64,000 nucleotides of DNA from Mactra quadrangularis (Eukaryota; Mollusca; Bivalvia; Venerida; Mactridae). Below are positions 11,367 to 21,842 of the stretch, in pieces. The notes under the pieces are model-generated. The model did not search any database. It worked only from the letters and a program-made list of their open reading frames with translations, and was not told the origin of the DNA. The stretch covers positions 38,865,231 through 38,929,230 of the forward strand of contig CM046307.1 of assembly GCA_025267735.1 (NCBI GenBank), read 5' to 3'. A program made the translations under genes and the position numbers. Each line of letters opens with the position of its first letter. The first letter of the stretch is position 1.

Positions 11367-14300
11367 GTAAGTTATATTTCTCATTTTTTGTCTGTGTTTC
11401 TTATACAAACTAAAACGGGATCCGAGCGAGTTTGGTAAAATATAATTTTAAATTTTCTCTGAGAAGTTGCCGGCCTTGTGGAATAGGGCTGTGGATCGTT
11501 GAGCAAGTGGCGATCCGATCCGAACCACGATTCATGTGTAGCGATTCAAGAATCGAACCACGAATCACTAGTTAATGGAGAAGCATACAGAATTTATGTT
11601 ATAACAAAAACAAGTGAATATCAATTACAGAAGCTTTTACTAAATGGAAAACCGTGTACTTCAAACATTTCGATTACCAGGCGTTTATGGGCATTTTCAG
11701 TGATAACAATTTTGTTGAAATGTGAATCAATCGAAATTTTGAATTAAATTAAAACTTTCATAAGTATCGGGCTAGTTTTCAGTGGTAATTAAGCTGAAAA
11801 TGTTCTTTCATCATTTAAAAAAAAGACCACGATCCGACGATTTCGGACGTGACGAATATTCGTACTCGATTTTCTGGTCGGGATCGCGAATATCCGATTA
11901 CTCGGATACTCGCAGCAGCCCTATTGTGGAAGAGTAGGTGAGTACTGGTGATAGACAATGGTCCATGAAAGCAAGGCAAAATTATCATTTTCCTTTAAAG
12001 ATGTTCATTTGTATAATACTGTTAGACATCGGGAAGAGTGAAACATGGATTGAGAACATTCTCGATATTAACCATTATCAAACGTAGGAGACTATTTTAG
12101 GTTAACAACTTTAATCTGAAACCATCACTGGAACATCATAAGTATGGTCAGTATTAAAGGGACGTGCTTTTTTGTTCCCTTGTATCGCTTCCGTTTTTAT
12201 ATAAAACCACGTGTTTATATATTCTATCAAAACCCCATGTCCGAAAGCGATTTGATTATATGGAAAGGTCTTCTTGCATATCATCATCATCATTATCACT
12301 CGTCATCATTTTTATCTAATACTACTATTCGGCATTATACACCATATATTTGAGCCCACGCCGAATCGGGCGCTTATTTTACGGGTTTTGATTTTATTTC
12401 CTGCTTATGGAACTCCTCGGTTTTTACTGCTCAGCACACTATTCTCAGATATTCTTGGGGGTCGCCATAAAGGTTAGACTAAAATGCTACGTACTATTTA
12501 CTCAACACAGTATAGCAAATCAAGTCTTCATTAGTTTGTGAGACTTTAGATATTCAATTTTTTTCTTTAAGACGCATGAATGAAACTCCATGTTTCCGCA
12601 GAGAAACTAAGAGAAGAAAATGATAATCTTACTTTTGTTTTTGTTGTTTTTAGGGTTATCGATGTCACACTTTCTCTCGTGAACCATTATGCACAACGAA
12701 ATCCAATGTTTATGCAGTTTTTGTTGATGAAGTGATCTATGCTAAGCTAGACCCTGTTGAAGTCGATATATTTACACGAATAAAAGCAAGTAAGAATATT
12801 TTGGACATTTATCTGTTTTAGGATTGGCATGTCGTATTAGATTTATTAACGTGATTGCAATACATGTACTTACAGTGACTCAAACATCCCGCAGCAGTTA
12901 TTTCCCATTATAAAGTCAATAACTGCCACCACAAGTAAATTTGTCCCTCAGTGAGTCGAATATTTCTTTTTTTCATCTTTTCGTTTACGTTTCAATATTT
13001 TCTATTAGGTGAGATTTCTTGTTGTAAATTATGACGTTTAAAATACATAAAGATAAAGCTAGAAAATATATTTTTAATTATAATTAATTTTGTAAAAATA
13101 ACAAAATTACTGCGGAATTTTATGGCGGTTGGAAATTTGTGTCCCATGGTATTACTAAAGTCACGTGATTGTCTGCAAATGATCATGCAAGATTAAGAAA
13201 ACGTAATACCTGAATAATAACTGAGGAGGCCGCCATTATAACGGTTTGCCTTACCCGATAACGATAGTGGTAAGGGCAGGTAATCCAGACTATTTATTTA
13301 TCTGCATACCGACATATGAGCATTTCCATAGTTTTGAGAAAAACATTTAAGGATTAAGACAGTTACTTACGTGACTTAAGTCTATGTCGAATAAAATTTT
13401 TGTTCGTACTAATTGTTTGACGAGGATAAAACAACGAAAGTAATGTATTCCTTGAAAAAACAACATCAATAAAAAACAACAACTTCAGTTGTAGTTTGCT
13501 TGAAAAACAGAAGGGCAGCAACCACTCAATATAGCCAAAAATTGACTTATGTCCTTCTGGAATTGGAGCATGGTGATACGATAGTGATAGTCTTGTCATT
13601 CTTTAAATCTGTGTAGATCTCATAGCATTCCATAGTATATACGTAACAAAATATTAAATTTTATTTATTTTTGTCTATTAGTCCGTATTACAGCATTTAT
13701 AGAGTGTCTGAAGTCTTCTGTCCCAGGAAATGCTTTTTTTCTTCTAAGATTTCGTTGCTTTGTATATTCCTGTCATTATTCAAAGCTATGTTCATAATTT
13801 TTCCCAAAATTTTATGTTTAAATCAAATTTTGAGTATTTGTGGCATATTATATTTATATTATCGTATTTGTAAATATTTTTTGTCATTGTTGTTTTGTTT
13901 TCAGCCACAACTACTGAAAGGGTAACACCGAAAGTGTATGTATTTGGGCAAACAACCGAACCAAACCCTAAGGTTTCTTCAACAGCAACTGTTATCTTAG
14001 TCTTTGGTGGATTAGTAGCCATGGCATTAGTATGCGTCTGCTGTAGAGTATCAGCTTATAAAACTCGACAACAAGCAAACAGTTTGTATCTTTATTATCT
14101 ACACTCACCTAAATTTCGGTCACCCCATTAATTCCTTATTTTCATATAACTGAATTAGTCTAAGGACTATTATAGCAAAATTTATTAAGGTGAAAACTAT
14201 CAGGTACATTTCGGGCAAAATCATATTATCATATTCTCAATAATAGTGATTTTATACAAGTGTCTTTAACAAAGGTATTCATGTAAAAAGTCACAAAGTG

Positions 14301-17300
14301 AAGAAATTCAGAATTATAGAAGTATAATGTGTATGGCCTTAGTAAGCAGCTACCACGGCACAACAAGATAATGCTCCATCTCATATTACCAGAGGATCAA
14401 TAGTCATGCTTCTCATGCATGTAATTCCTTTCTTTCCAAAGAGCGCGAACATGAATCCGACCGAAAACGTGATTGCGCATGCGCCGGAAACTAACAACAC
14501 TTTTCTTGCTCTGACTGAAGACTTCAAAAAAGTTGATGTTTCGTGATTATCCATTACAAACGCATTGTATTTTCCTATTTTATCTTATTAATTAATTGAT
14601 TTAACATATTGTTTCATTCATTACCTTTACATTAAACAGCCATACGTACTAAAATTGACTTTTCTTCCACCTATGTTTCATTTATACTTATTTTTGTCAC
14701 AGGGCCCGTGGCTCCGGTTTAGAAACAAAACTGAATTTATCCTTTTTGAAGATATTTTATAGGTATTTTACCCTATCTCTGTGTCATTCTTTAAATCTGT
14801 ATAGATATCATAGCATCCCATAGTATATACGTAACAAAATATTTAAACTGAAGTAGAACCGTTTATTTTCCAATTGATGATCCTATTTATGCCCGATCGG
14901 GGCACCTTAAATGTCATACTGACCTGCCATTCACTTACGACTTCCAGTGAAAACAAACGTGATGTTTACAGGTATTATTATTGGATTTTTATTACTTTCA
15001 TGTGGTGTCAGTCAATATAATTGTAACAATGCCAATTCTATATCATCCTGTTACCCAAGAGCATCTGTTTCTCCAAATAAACTAGCTCCAACAAACCTAC
15101 AATCATGTGGAGTCATAGCCATAGGACTTAAATCCAGATTTAAGTTTTATAAACAACCTCTGACCCCCCACAAAACTAAAACATTATTGCATCTCTCTAT
15201 TCTACTATTATCGTTATCATGTGATGTTGAAAGCAACTCAGGTCCTGACTATCCATGTGGTAGCTGTGGAGTTGGTGTCCTTGACAATGACCCAGCTGTT
15301 GACTGTGTTAGCTGTGGTCAGTGGGTCCACCTACTATGCCAAGGTCTTGACTCCTCTTGGTATGACCAAGCCGTCCAAAACGAAGCATCTTTTGCTTGGG
15401 AGTGTTCTGTATGTGAGAGCCTCAATCATTCTAACATATCAAGTATCCTTTCAATATCCATAAATAATAGCTTTACAAATCTCCAAAATGCAAAGACCTC
15501 CACTAACTCCCACAACAACAAGACAGGAGACCTGAACATAAACCAAAATAAAAAAGCACATCCATGTAATAGTTTCTCAAAATTAAAACTTTTATTGATA
15601 AACTGCCAATCAATCCTAAATAAAAAACAAGAATTTCACTCTCTTATACATAAACAAAAACCAGATAGCATTGCAGCAACAGAATCTTGGCTTAAAAAAG
15701 ACCATTTCACCAGTGGAGTCTTCCCACCTGATCTAGGATGCACAGCTTACCGTAGAGATAGGCAAACATCTAAAGGCGGGGGCGTCTTCATTTTGATAAA
15801 AATTCTATTCTGTCTTTCCCCCAACCAAAACTTAACACCGATTGCAAAATCATATGGGCTAAACTCCAAATAAAAGGCTCCAAACCACTTTACATTTCTT
15901 CATTTTATAAACCTCATGTATAAGATATCACTAGCCTAGTGGAACTTGAAAAATCACTTAATCTAGCACGAGACCTTAAAGGCACTAAACTCAATCTAGG
16001 AGATTTTAACCTCCCTAAACTCACATATGACTCAGAACATATTCCCTCAATCAAACCAGGTTTTAACATGAGTGAAGTACAAATGTATATGAAAAGTTTC
16101 TAAACATACTTGATGACTTTTTCCTGACTCAAATGGTCAAAGAGAACACACGGGGCAACAACATCTTAGACCTACTACTAATTTCTAATCCTACTCTTGT
16201 CAACAACATTAATACTCTACTAGGCATCTCCGATCATGACATCATTTCAGCAAATATCTATACAAGGCCACATATTCTCAAGCAGAAACCAAGAGTCTGT
16301 CATTTGTTCAGCAAATTGGGAAGAATTTCGAAATTTTATAAAATCATCTGAACCTGATGTACTACTTAATCACGAATCTGTCTCAATTAATGACATCTGG
16401 GTTAAGTTCAAAACTACAATAGAGAAGGGTATATCCAAGTATGTCCCAACCAAAGGAATCGGCTGTAAAAAATCTCTCCCCTGGATAAACAAGACCATCA
16501 TTAAAATAATGCGTAATTTAGCAGCGTAAACAAGATAAATTATATAAGACACTAAAAAGAAACAAGTCAGTCACAAAATTACTTAGTAAATTTAAATTAT
16601 TGAAATCTCTCGTTAAAACTAAAGACCAACTCACTGGGGAATTTAAATCAGACAACACCAGCAAAGCCAGCGTTCTCAACAGACAATTTCAGCCAGTATT
16701 CTCCAAACCTAGTCTTTCAACTAACACACTACCTAGCTCAAACTTTCCTCTTAAGTCAGACATAATTATTTCTAGAAATGGAGTTCTCAAACCTCTTGAA
16801 ATCTAAAAACTGATAAAACTGATAACTGATAAATAACTTATTTTAATTTGGCAAAATACATGTTAATATTTTAAGTACGTAAGTTCGCAGTAGGGCAGTT
16901 TGGGTCGATTTTTTTCAATAAAAATGTGCAAATATATGCCTATTACTGAATCTTTGTGTTCGACTGCCATCCTTCCGTTGTAAATAAAAACATGTTGTTT
17001 TTTTAGTAAATTATATCACCAATCTATTGTCACAATAAAATTATATATAGAACAAGCTTTCTTTTGGTGTGTGAATAATTCATTTTTATTTGGATAAATT
17101 GTTAGTTGTCCGAACTACATAATGGTTGTCCTGGGCAACAGGACACCCACTAATTTCGTAGACTGATTATACTTCTGACAGCTCTGCAAATAATTTGTTT
17201 CAATAGTCGGCGTTTATCAGTACATATATATTTTAATAAATGTGCATATTTGTAAATAATTCAGGACAACTATCTCAAGTGGAAAGTCAGCAACAGAACA

Positions 17301-18967
17301 CTCAGCTATCAAATAATCGACCAACAAATCGCACCAATCCTACTAACCAACAGACAAACATATATGATAATTATCAGCAAACTCGTCGTATAAATGCCAT
17401 ATCAACGCCTCAAAGGTATAACCATGACGTACCGTCATATGAAGATGTTGTTAGACCCTCTGCTCCGTATTTTTCTGAGTCTGTTGAACCAAACGACAGC
17501 TATACTCCAGATCGTAGGAATCCATTGTTTTACCAATCAAATGAAAGATCGATGTCTTCTCAAGACGAAAGTAGTACCTCTGTAGAACTAGATCAACAAA
17601 CATCAAATCAAACAGAACCATTATGTAAGTATTGTTAAATTTTATTCAGCTGTCAGAGGCCCATACATAAACTCCACTGATTTAAATACTCACTATACAT
17701 TGCACATTGCTTCTGTACTCAATATCTATAAAAATTGATACATTGTATCCGTAATTATTTACGAGGATTGTCAAATAAATATTCAGTATTTAAATCAGCG
17801 GAGTTAATGAATGCACTACTGACAGCTGCAAAAATAACCATAAACACTAGTGCTGTGGATCGTTGAGCAGATGGCGATCCGATCAGAACCACGATTCATG
17901 TGTAGCGATTCACGAATCAAACTACGAATCACATGTTAATGGAAAAGCATACAGAAATTCATGTAATAACAAAATAAGTGAACAATTACAGAAGCTTTTA
18001 CTATGTGGGAAACCATGTACTCCAAACATTACCATAAGACTTTTAATGGGCATTTTCAGTGATAAAATGTTAGTTCAAATGTGTATCAATCGAAAGTTTG
18101 ACACTGGATAATTCGGTTCCTCATAAGTTAAAGTCAAGTTTCATCAGTCGTGCAACTCGTTTTTAGTGGTAACTAAGCTGAAAGTGTTCTTTCATTTTTT
18201 TCAAAACTAGATCGCGATCCGACGATTTCGGACGTGACAAATATTCGTTCTCGATTTTCCGTTCGAGATCGCGAATATCCGAGTGCTCGGATACTCGCCG
18301 CAGCCCTGATAAACACTGTTTTCTATCTAACTATTCTAAATAGTTAGTTTCTTGTGGTACTATTTGTAATACAAACTTTGTGTTACAGAATACTGACTTA
18401 CTTAAGAATTTCCATTGGTTTCTCTGTATTTCAATTAACTGTAGATATAGCATTTTACTAATTATCAAAAAAGATAAAAGTTTGATGTACTTTTAATTAG
18501 TTGCAAGTGTTACTATAATTGAGTATGGTCTTCATTAAACATGATATGGTGACAAAGAAAATAATGATAGCAAACGAAGTACATTACTAAAAAAATTAAC
18601 AGCATGGTGTGTTATAATAATACCCAAAGGGGGACGGGTTGGAATCCAACTTGGAGTGGTTATACCCTTTCATTAAAATTTGACAATAATGCCTATAAAG
18701 TACGTGAAGTCAACGGCCTTGTCGATGAATAGGTGAGTACTGGTTACAAACAAATGGTCCAGAAAAGCTGTGTTAGGTGCGCTGGCTGCCGTCAAATTGT
18801 GTTGGCACGATAGACCTAGAATACAAAGATATAATAATGAATTCCTTAGTTTTCTTGCTGCATATGATAATGGTGCTAATTTTGTTTTATTTTATGTATT
18901 TATTGTAGCTCCGCCACCGAGATATGAAGACTTAGATCTCCCACCACCGTACCCTATAGTCTCTTAA
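11104..18967 (+). CDS. TM-1: type I membrane protein with PPxY tail (5' exon not found)
   Basis: Exons 11104-11366, 12654-12789, 13905-14081, 17265-17624, 18909-18967; phases 0,1,1,1 at the internal introns, same as TM-2 and TM-3. The joined frame is 331 codons, open to the stop. Order: ectodomain with paired cysteines (NETCGTTY, CGLT, FEICIQL, SCGLSLKYF, YRCHTF, PLCTT), a Thr-rich stalk (TTTTERVTP), one membrane segment (TATVILVFGGLVAMALVCVCC), a Gln/Asn-rich cytosolic tail, and SPPPRYEDLDLPPPYPIVS at the end with two PPxY motifs. A signal-peptide exon like those of TM-2 and TM-3 should precede it but none with phase 1 was found in 10208-11103. Function unknown; WW-domain binding through PPxY is established for the motif, not for this protein. 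Confidence 0.72.
11461..11985 (+). mobile_element. SINE family A fragment interrupted by a hAT MITE
   Basis: AAGTTGCCGGCCTTGTGGAA at 11464-11483 continues after the insertion as GAGTAGGTGAGTACTGGTGA and GGTCCATGAAAGC at 11932. The two halves are the tail of SINE family A (see 36400, 45141). The tRNA-like head is missing. Confidence 0.75.
11484..11923. mobile_element. hAT MITE inside a SINE, 8-bp duplication TTGTGGAA
   Basis: Ends TAGGGCTGTGG and GCAGCAGCCCTA are inverted. TTGTGGAA occurs exactly at 11476-11483 and 11924-11931. The inside is rich in palindromic CGATCCGA / TCGAAT pieces. A close relative lies at 17848-18308. It clearly inserted into an already present SINE tail. Confidence 0.9.
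12654..12789 (+). CDS. TM-1 second ectodomain exon
   Basis: Acceptor TTGTTTTTAG, donor AAAGCA/GTAAGA; phase 0 in, phase 1 out. Encodes GYRCHTFSREPLCTTK then VYAVFVDEVIYAKL, matching GHECRDFHYRPLC...IYAVYFDTILYTL of TM-2, including both cysteines. Confidence 0.85.
13905..14081 (+). CDS. TM-1 stalk and membrane-segment exon
   Basis: Acceptor TGTTTTCAG. Encodes a Thr-rich stalk, about 20 hydrophobic residues (TVILVFGGLVAMALVCVCC) and a basic stop-transfer YKTRQQ. The donor is A/GTTTGT, chosen because it alone restores phase 1 with the next exon; the nearby GTATCT would break the frame. A GTTTGT donor is also used by TM-3 exon 3. Confidence 0.75.
14947..16812 (+). pseudogene. 5' part of a PHD-finger LINE (non-LTR retrotransposon), broken
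   Basis: Within intron 4 of TM-1. Reading frames in order: an N-terminal part, a 2A-like CDVESNSGP at 15220-15246 (canonical form ends NPGP), a PHD-type finger 15250-15420 (CxxC, CxxC, HxxC, WxCxxC), then endonuclease-like blocks LLLINCQSIL, ATESWL, GGGVFI, GDFNLP and ISDHDI. After a frameshift near 15795, two stops (15917-15930 and 16100) and another shift near 16290 the frame is lost, and similarity ends at KPLEI without any reverse transcriptase. Typical LINE copies lose the 5' end, so a retained 5' half is unusual. The clade (CR1/Jockey-like) is a guess. Confidence 0.75.
17265..17624 (+). CDS. TM-1 cytosolic tail exon
   Basis: Acceptor ATAATTCAG, donor CCATTAT/GTAAGT; phase 1 on both sides. 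Gln/Asn/Thr/Ser-rich, probably disordered. HDVPSYEDVV corresponds to DAPSYNSV of the paralogues and offers a YxxV sorting motif. 119 full codons. Confidence 0.8.
17641..17831. mobile_element. MITE with ends TTCAGCTGTCAG / CTGACAGCTG
   Basis: CAGCTGTCAG..ACTCCACTGATTTAAATACT at the left is mirrored by AGTATTTAAATCAGCGGAGT..CTGACAGCTG at the right. It starts within about 20 bases of the TM-1 tail-exon donor. Related shorter copies: 20783-20905 and a left-end fragment at 58371-58500. Confidence 0.75.
17848..18308. mobile_element. hAT MITE, 8-bp duplication ATAAACAC
   Basis: Same family as 11484-11923. Ends TAGTGCTGTGGATCG and CGCCGCAGCCCTG; ATAAACAC is exact at 17840-17847 and 18309-18316. The left end carries a T at a position where the other copy has G (TAGTGCTG against TAGGGCTG). 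Confidence 0.9.
18625..18813 (+). mobile_element. SINE family A, degraded copy
   Basis: GGTTATACCCTTTCATT, GGCCTTGTCGATGAATAGGT, GTACTGGTTACAAACAAATG and GGTGCGCTGGCTGCCGTC follow the order of family A. The B box is decayed (GGTTGGAATCCAA). Confidence 0.7.
18909..18967 (+). CDS. TM-1 last exon, two PPxY motifs
   Basis: Acceptor TTTATTGTAG, TAA at 18965. Encodes only 18 residues, PPPRYEDLDLPPPYPIVS, with PPRY and PPPY ten residues apart. PPxY binds class I WW domains (NEDD4, YAP type). A micro-exon of this kind is in the same place in TM-2 and TM-3. Confidence 0.85.
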
Positions 18968-19198
18968 ACTGACACAGCATTCATCACTATATGACCCCTA
19001 ATATTATCATAGGGATATATTCAACCACATTGTGCCACAGTCGGTGATTTAGGAATACTAAGTGATAATGGTGCTCATTGAAATATACCATGTGTTCAAG
19101 TATTACTTGAAGATATCGGAAAACATATCAGGAGCAGTAACAGACAAAAAACACAGAATTTTCTCTCAGACAAAAAGTACAGATGGAGGTGTTTTAAA

Positions 19199-19545
19199 TA
19201 AGGGACCTTAGTCAGTTATTTCTCCTTAATACTCTTTAAATTAGTTGGATTACTCGGATTTTACCCTTACTTTTCTATGTCAGTTCGCCAAAATTAATCT
19301 TAGATAAATTGTTTGTAAATCATTTAATTTGTTTGAAATTCAAGCTCAGTATTTTAACTTAAGGGTAAAGAACTATCTAAATTTCACCACTTCTATTAAT
19401 ATTTTTATCAACAAGAAAAAAAATATTTTGTTATCTTACATAGGACTTCAATGATAAAATCCGAGAATCCCAACTGTAAGGACCTACTTACCAATAGGAT
19501 TGCTTCATATTTTATCAGGGAAAGAGAATTGACTAAAGTCCCTAA
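19199..19545. mobile_element. MITE, ends TTAGGGACTTTAGTCAGTTA
   Basis: TAAGGGACCTTAGTCAGTTA at the left and AATTGACTAAAGTCCCTAA at the right are inverted. Inside are the shared blocks GGATTACTCGGATTTTACCC and GATTGCTTCATATTTTATCA. Four copies in the window: here, 34014-34380, 41472-41655 (cut short, reverse) and 55551-55910. Confidence 0.85.
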
Positions 19546-20518
19546 TTATTAAACATTTGTTATAAAAAGGACGCAGCAAACAAATAAAGAAAAACCAGAA
19601 ACTAAAGGGTTTCCGCTTTGGAAAATGACTAGGGCAAATAGTTTTCACTTGGGGTTTAAACTACATGTATGTTCTATGCCCACCGATATCGCACTTGTCC
19701 TAACAGGTTCACATAAGAACAAACACATAAAAATTATCTTGTGGATAAACTTCAAACCACTATTCACTCGGCTATGATGCATGCAAAACACAAACACGTG
19801 AAAACACAAATCTAATAGCATTGCAAAAGTAAGGGGCAAGTTCTAAAGACCTTTTAGAGACCAGAGCAGCTGAAATTAAATCTGTAAGTCCACGATGACA
19901 GGTTTGAAAAAAAAAACATGCCGAGCCTTTAAGTTCTCTAAAAGAAAAGAATATAACGGTATTTTCATAAAAATCTTCATAAATTTTCGAAATCCCTGCC
20001 TCCATTGTACAGCTAAACGTTAAGCAAATTGATCAACTGTGGGTCAACCTTCAAGCACACAGAGCGCTGTTGAAAGAGAGCAGAATCACTGATATAATAT
20101 TAGTGATATTTGTACATGTAGTTGCCATTTTCATAAAATCTCTGACAAACGTATGGTTTACTGCATAAATGTCTATAATTTATCATTCGGAACACCTCGA
20201 CCACTTATTGAGTGAATCATCTCGGAACAAATCGTTGCAGTCCATCAATAATAATGTTTTTTCTACATTCACGAGGCGAAGTACGCCTAGGCTCGAAACA
20301 ATTATGTAAAAAAGTTCTTGCCGTCAACACATAAGGCTTTTTATATATGTTTCTTTTACTATAGAAGGGACTATATATATATTGTTCAGCAAATACCATT
20401 TAATCAAGCAAATTCAAATTTATGGATTAAAAACGAGACATTCATCACCGCCTCGATCACGATCGTAGATTTGTTTACTTAATCACGGTTGGGTTTTTTT
20501 GTTGGGCATGTGACACAA

Positions 20519-20590
20519 AGGTAGTTCCAAAATGGCGTCTAAATATATTCGAGGTTATTCCCAGTGAATGGCCGAGGAGTTCCGAATGTA
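20519..20590. other. Block conserved with the TM-2 3' flank
   Basis: GTTCCAAAATGGCGTCTAAA..GAGGTTATTC..AGTG..GGCCGAGGAGTTCCGAATG recurs at 35516-35583 with few changes and lies about 1.1-1.6 kb past the stop codon of each gene. It is either a relic of the tandem duplication or a kept 3' element. Confidence 0.7.
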
Positions 20591-20782
20591 TAATTAATAT
20601 AATGTATAATAGACAGTCAATATAACTCATATGTTTGAATGCATCAGTAATTTGTAATATATTAATCGGATATTTCATTTGTACAGCTGCCTAAGTGTAT
20701 GTGACGTGTTTTGGACAGCCAAAATAACTCATTTTTGTTGAAACTTGGCTTGTCATTATGTGTATTATTATGTTTGTATTGT

Positions 20783-20905
20783 TAAGTTTTATTCAACTGT
20801 TGGTAGCGATTTCATTAACCCCACCGATTTAAATCGATCGTGAGTGCAGAAGTATGTTTGTGAGTATTTAAATCAGTTGGGTTAAAATATGCGCCATTGA
20901 AATTT
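20783..20905. mobile_element. Short MITE relative of 17641-17831
   Basis: TTAACCCCACCGATTTAAAT and ATTTAAATCAGTTGGGTTAA are inverted, framed by TTATTCAACTGTTGG at the left as in the TTATTCAGCTGTCAG family. Confidence 0.6.
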
Positions 20906-21459
20906 GAAATTAATCTCATTCATTGATTGTATTTTTCTAACTATTAACTTATTTGTTATGAATAAAATTTGTAACTATTAAAAATATACAAATTGTTTGG
21001 TTTATTTATCGCAAACGAAAATGTTGTTTTCCATTGCCTTGTTAGTTATGCACCCCAAAGTGTTAAGTACGTTATATGATTCACAGTTAATTCGTCGGCT
21101 ACGCAAACAGTTTGCATGTCTTCGTGATCACTACATGTGTAAACAAAATTCTAGATTTAATTTAAGACGACGCATTGCTGTTTAAATATTTTCTTTTATA
21201 TCTTATAATACACGTTAACTTCATTGACAATGGTCATGATGCTACTCATTATTTGTCCGGGAATTTTACAAAAGGGAAATAACTCTGTATATCAAAATAT
21301 ACTATTAAGTGAACATTTAACTCCCTTGAATGAAAATGGATAAGTCAATAACTTGAAGCTGGCGTCTGCTTATCGATTTATTCATAAACAATAGTTTTAC
21401 ATTGGTTACAGTACAGACACGTTGCTGCCAATACAAAACCACACACCAAGCGTGGTTGG

Positions 21460-21781
21460 TTGATTATAATGAAATAGAAATTCTAAAATCCGATGTAAAC
21501 AAACGTGACTAACACCCTCATGATATTGAGATATATTCATGAGGTTAGAATCAGGGTAAATACTCCATAGGCCGTGGTTATTTTTTAACCTATCCTATGT
21601 AGTATTTCTAAATGCTAAAATCTACGTGTATTGAATGGTATAATCTACAGTGTTTAGCATAAACTATACATGTATGTACACAATATGAATGAATCGTTGT
21701 ATTGAGCAATATGTATCAACGAAGCAATTTAAATTGTGGACATTACAAATGAAGAATTATCAACTGGTGTAATGAATGAAA
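21460..21781 (+). promoter_or_regulatory. Upstream region of TM-2, shared with TM-3
   Basis: GAAATAGAAATTCTAAAATC..GTAAAC.AACGTGACTA and ATTTCTAAATGCTAAAATCT have diverged counterparts at 40033-40145 upstream of TM-3. This shows the duplication included the promoter region. No TATA box was pinned down with confidence. Confidence 0.5.
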
Positions 21782-21842
21782 ATGGTGTTGGACTTTCTTG
21801 GATTAATTATGACGTTAAGTCTGATTCGGACATCATATACAG
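21782..21842 (+). CDS. TM-2 exon 1, signal peptide
   Basis: ATG in AAAATGG context, 20 codons plus one base, donor ACAG/GTAACA. An upstream ATGAATGAA in another frame overlaps it and is not used. The same 61-nt layout occurs in TM-3 (40615-40675). Confidence 0.85.

Larger units (their letters stand above)
18968..21781. other. Spacer between TM-1 and TM-2
   Basis: No supported exon. Holds two MITEs (19199-19545, 20783-20905), a block conserved with the 3' flank of TM-2 (20519-20590) and, near its right end, sequence shared with the upstream region of TM-3. AATAAA near 19583 could serve as a polyadenylation signal of TM-1. Small frames at 19645-20399 and 20997-21185 show no protein-like pattern. 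Confidence 0.6.

Noticed and set aside
14947..15060. MKTNV...GFLLLSCGVSQ looks like a signal peptide of a secreted gene
   Set aside because: The same frame runs into the 2A-like, PHD and endonuclease parts of a LINE, so it belongs to the retrotransposon.
20997..21185. Small plus-strand frame with SQLIRRLRKQFACLRDHYMC
   Set aside because: The C-terminal part looks protein-like, but it is short, has no splice partners and matches nothing I recognise.
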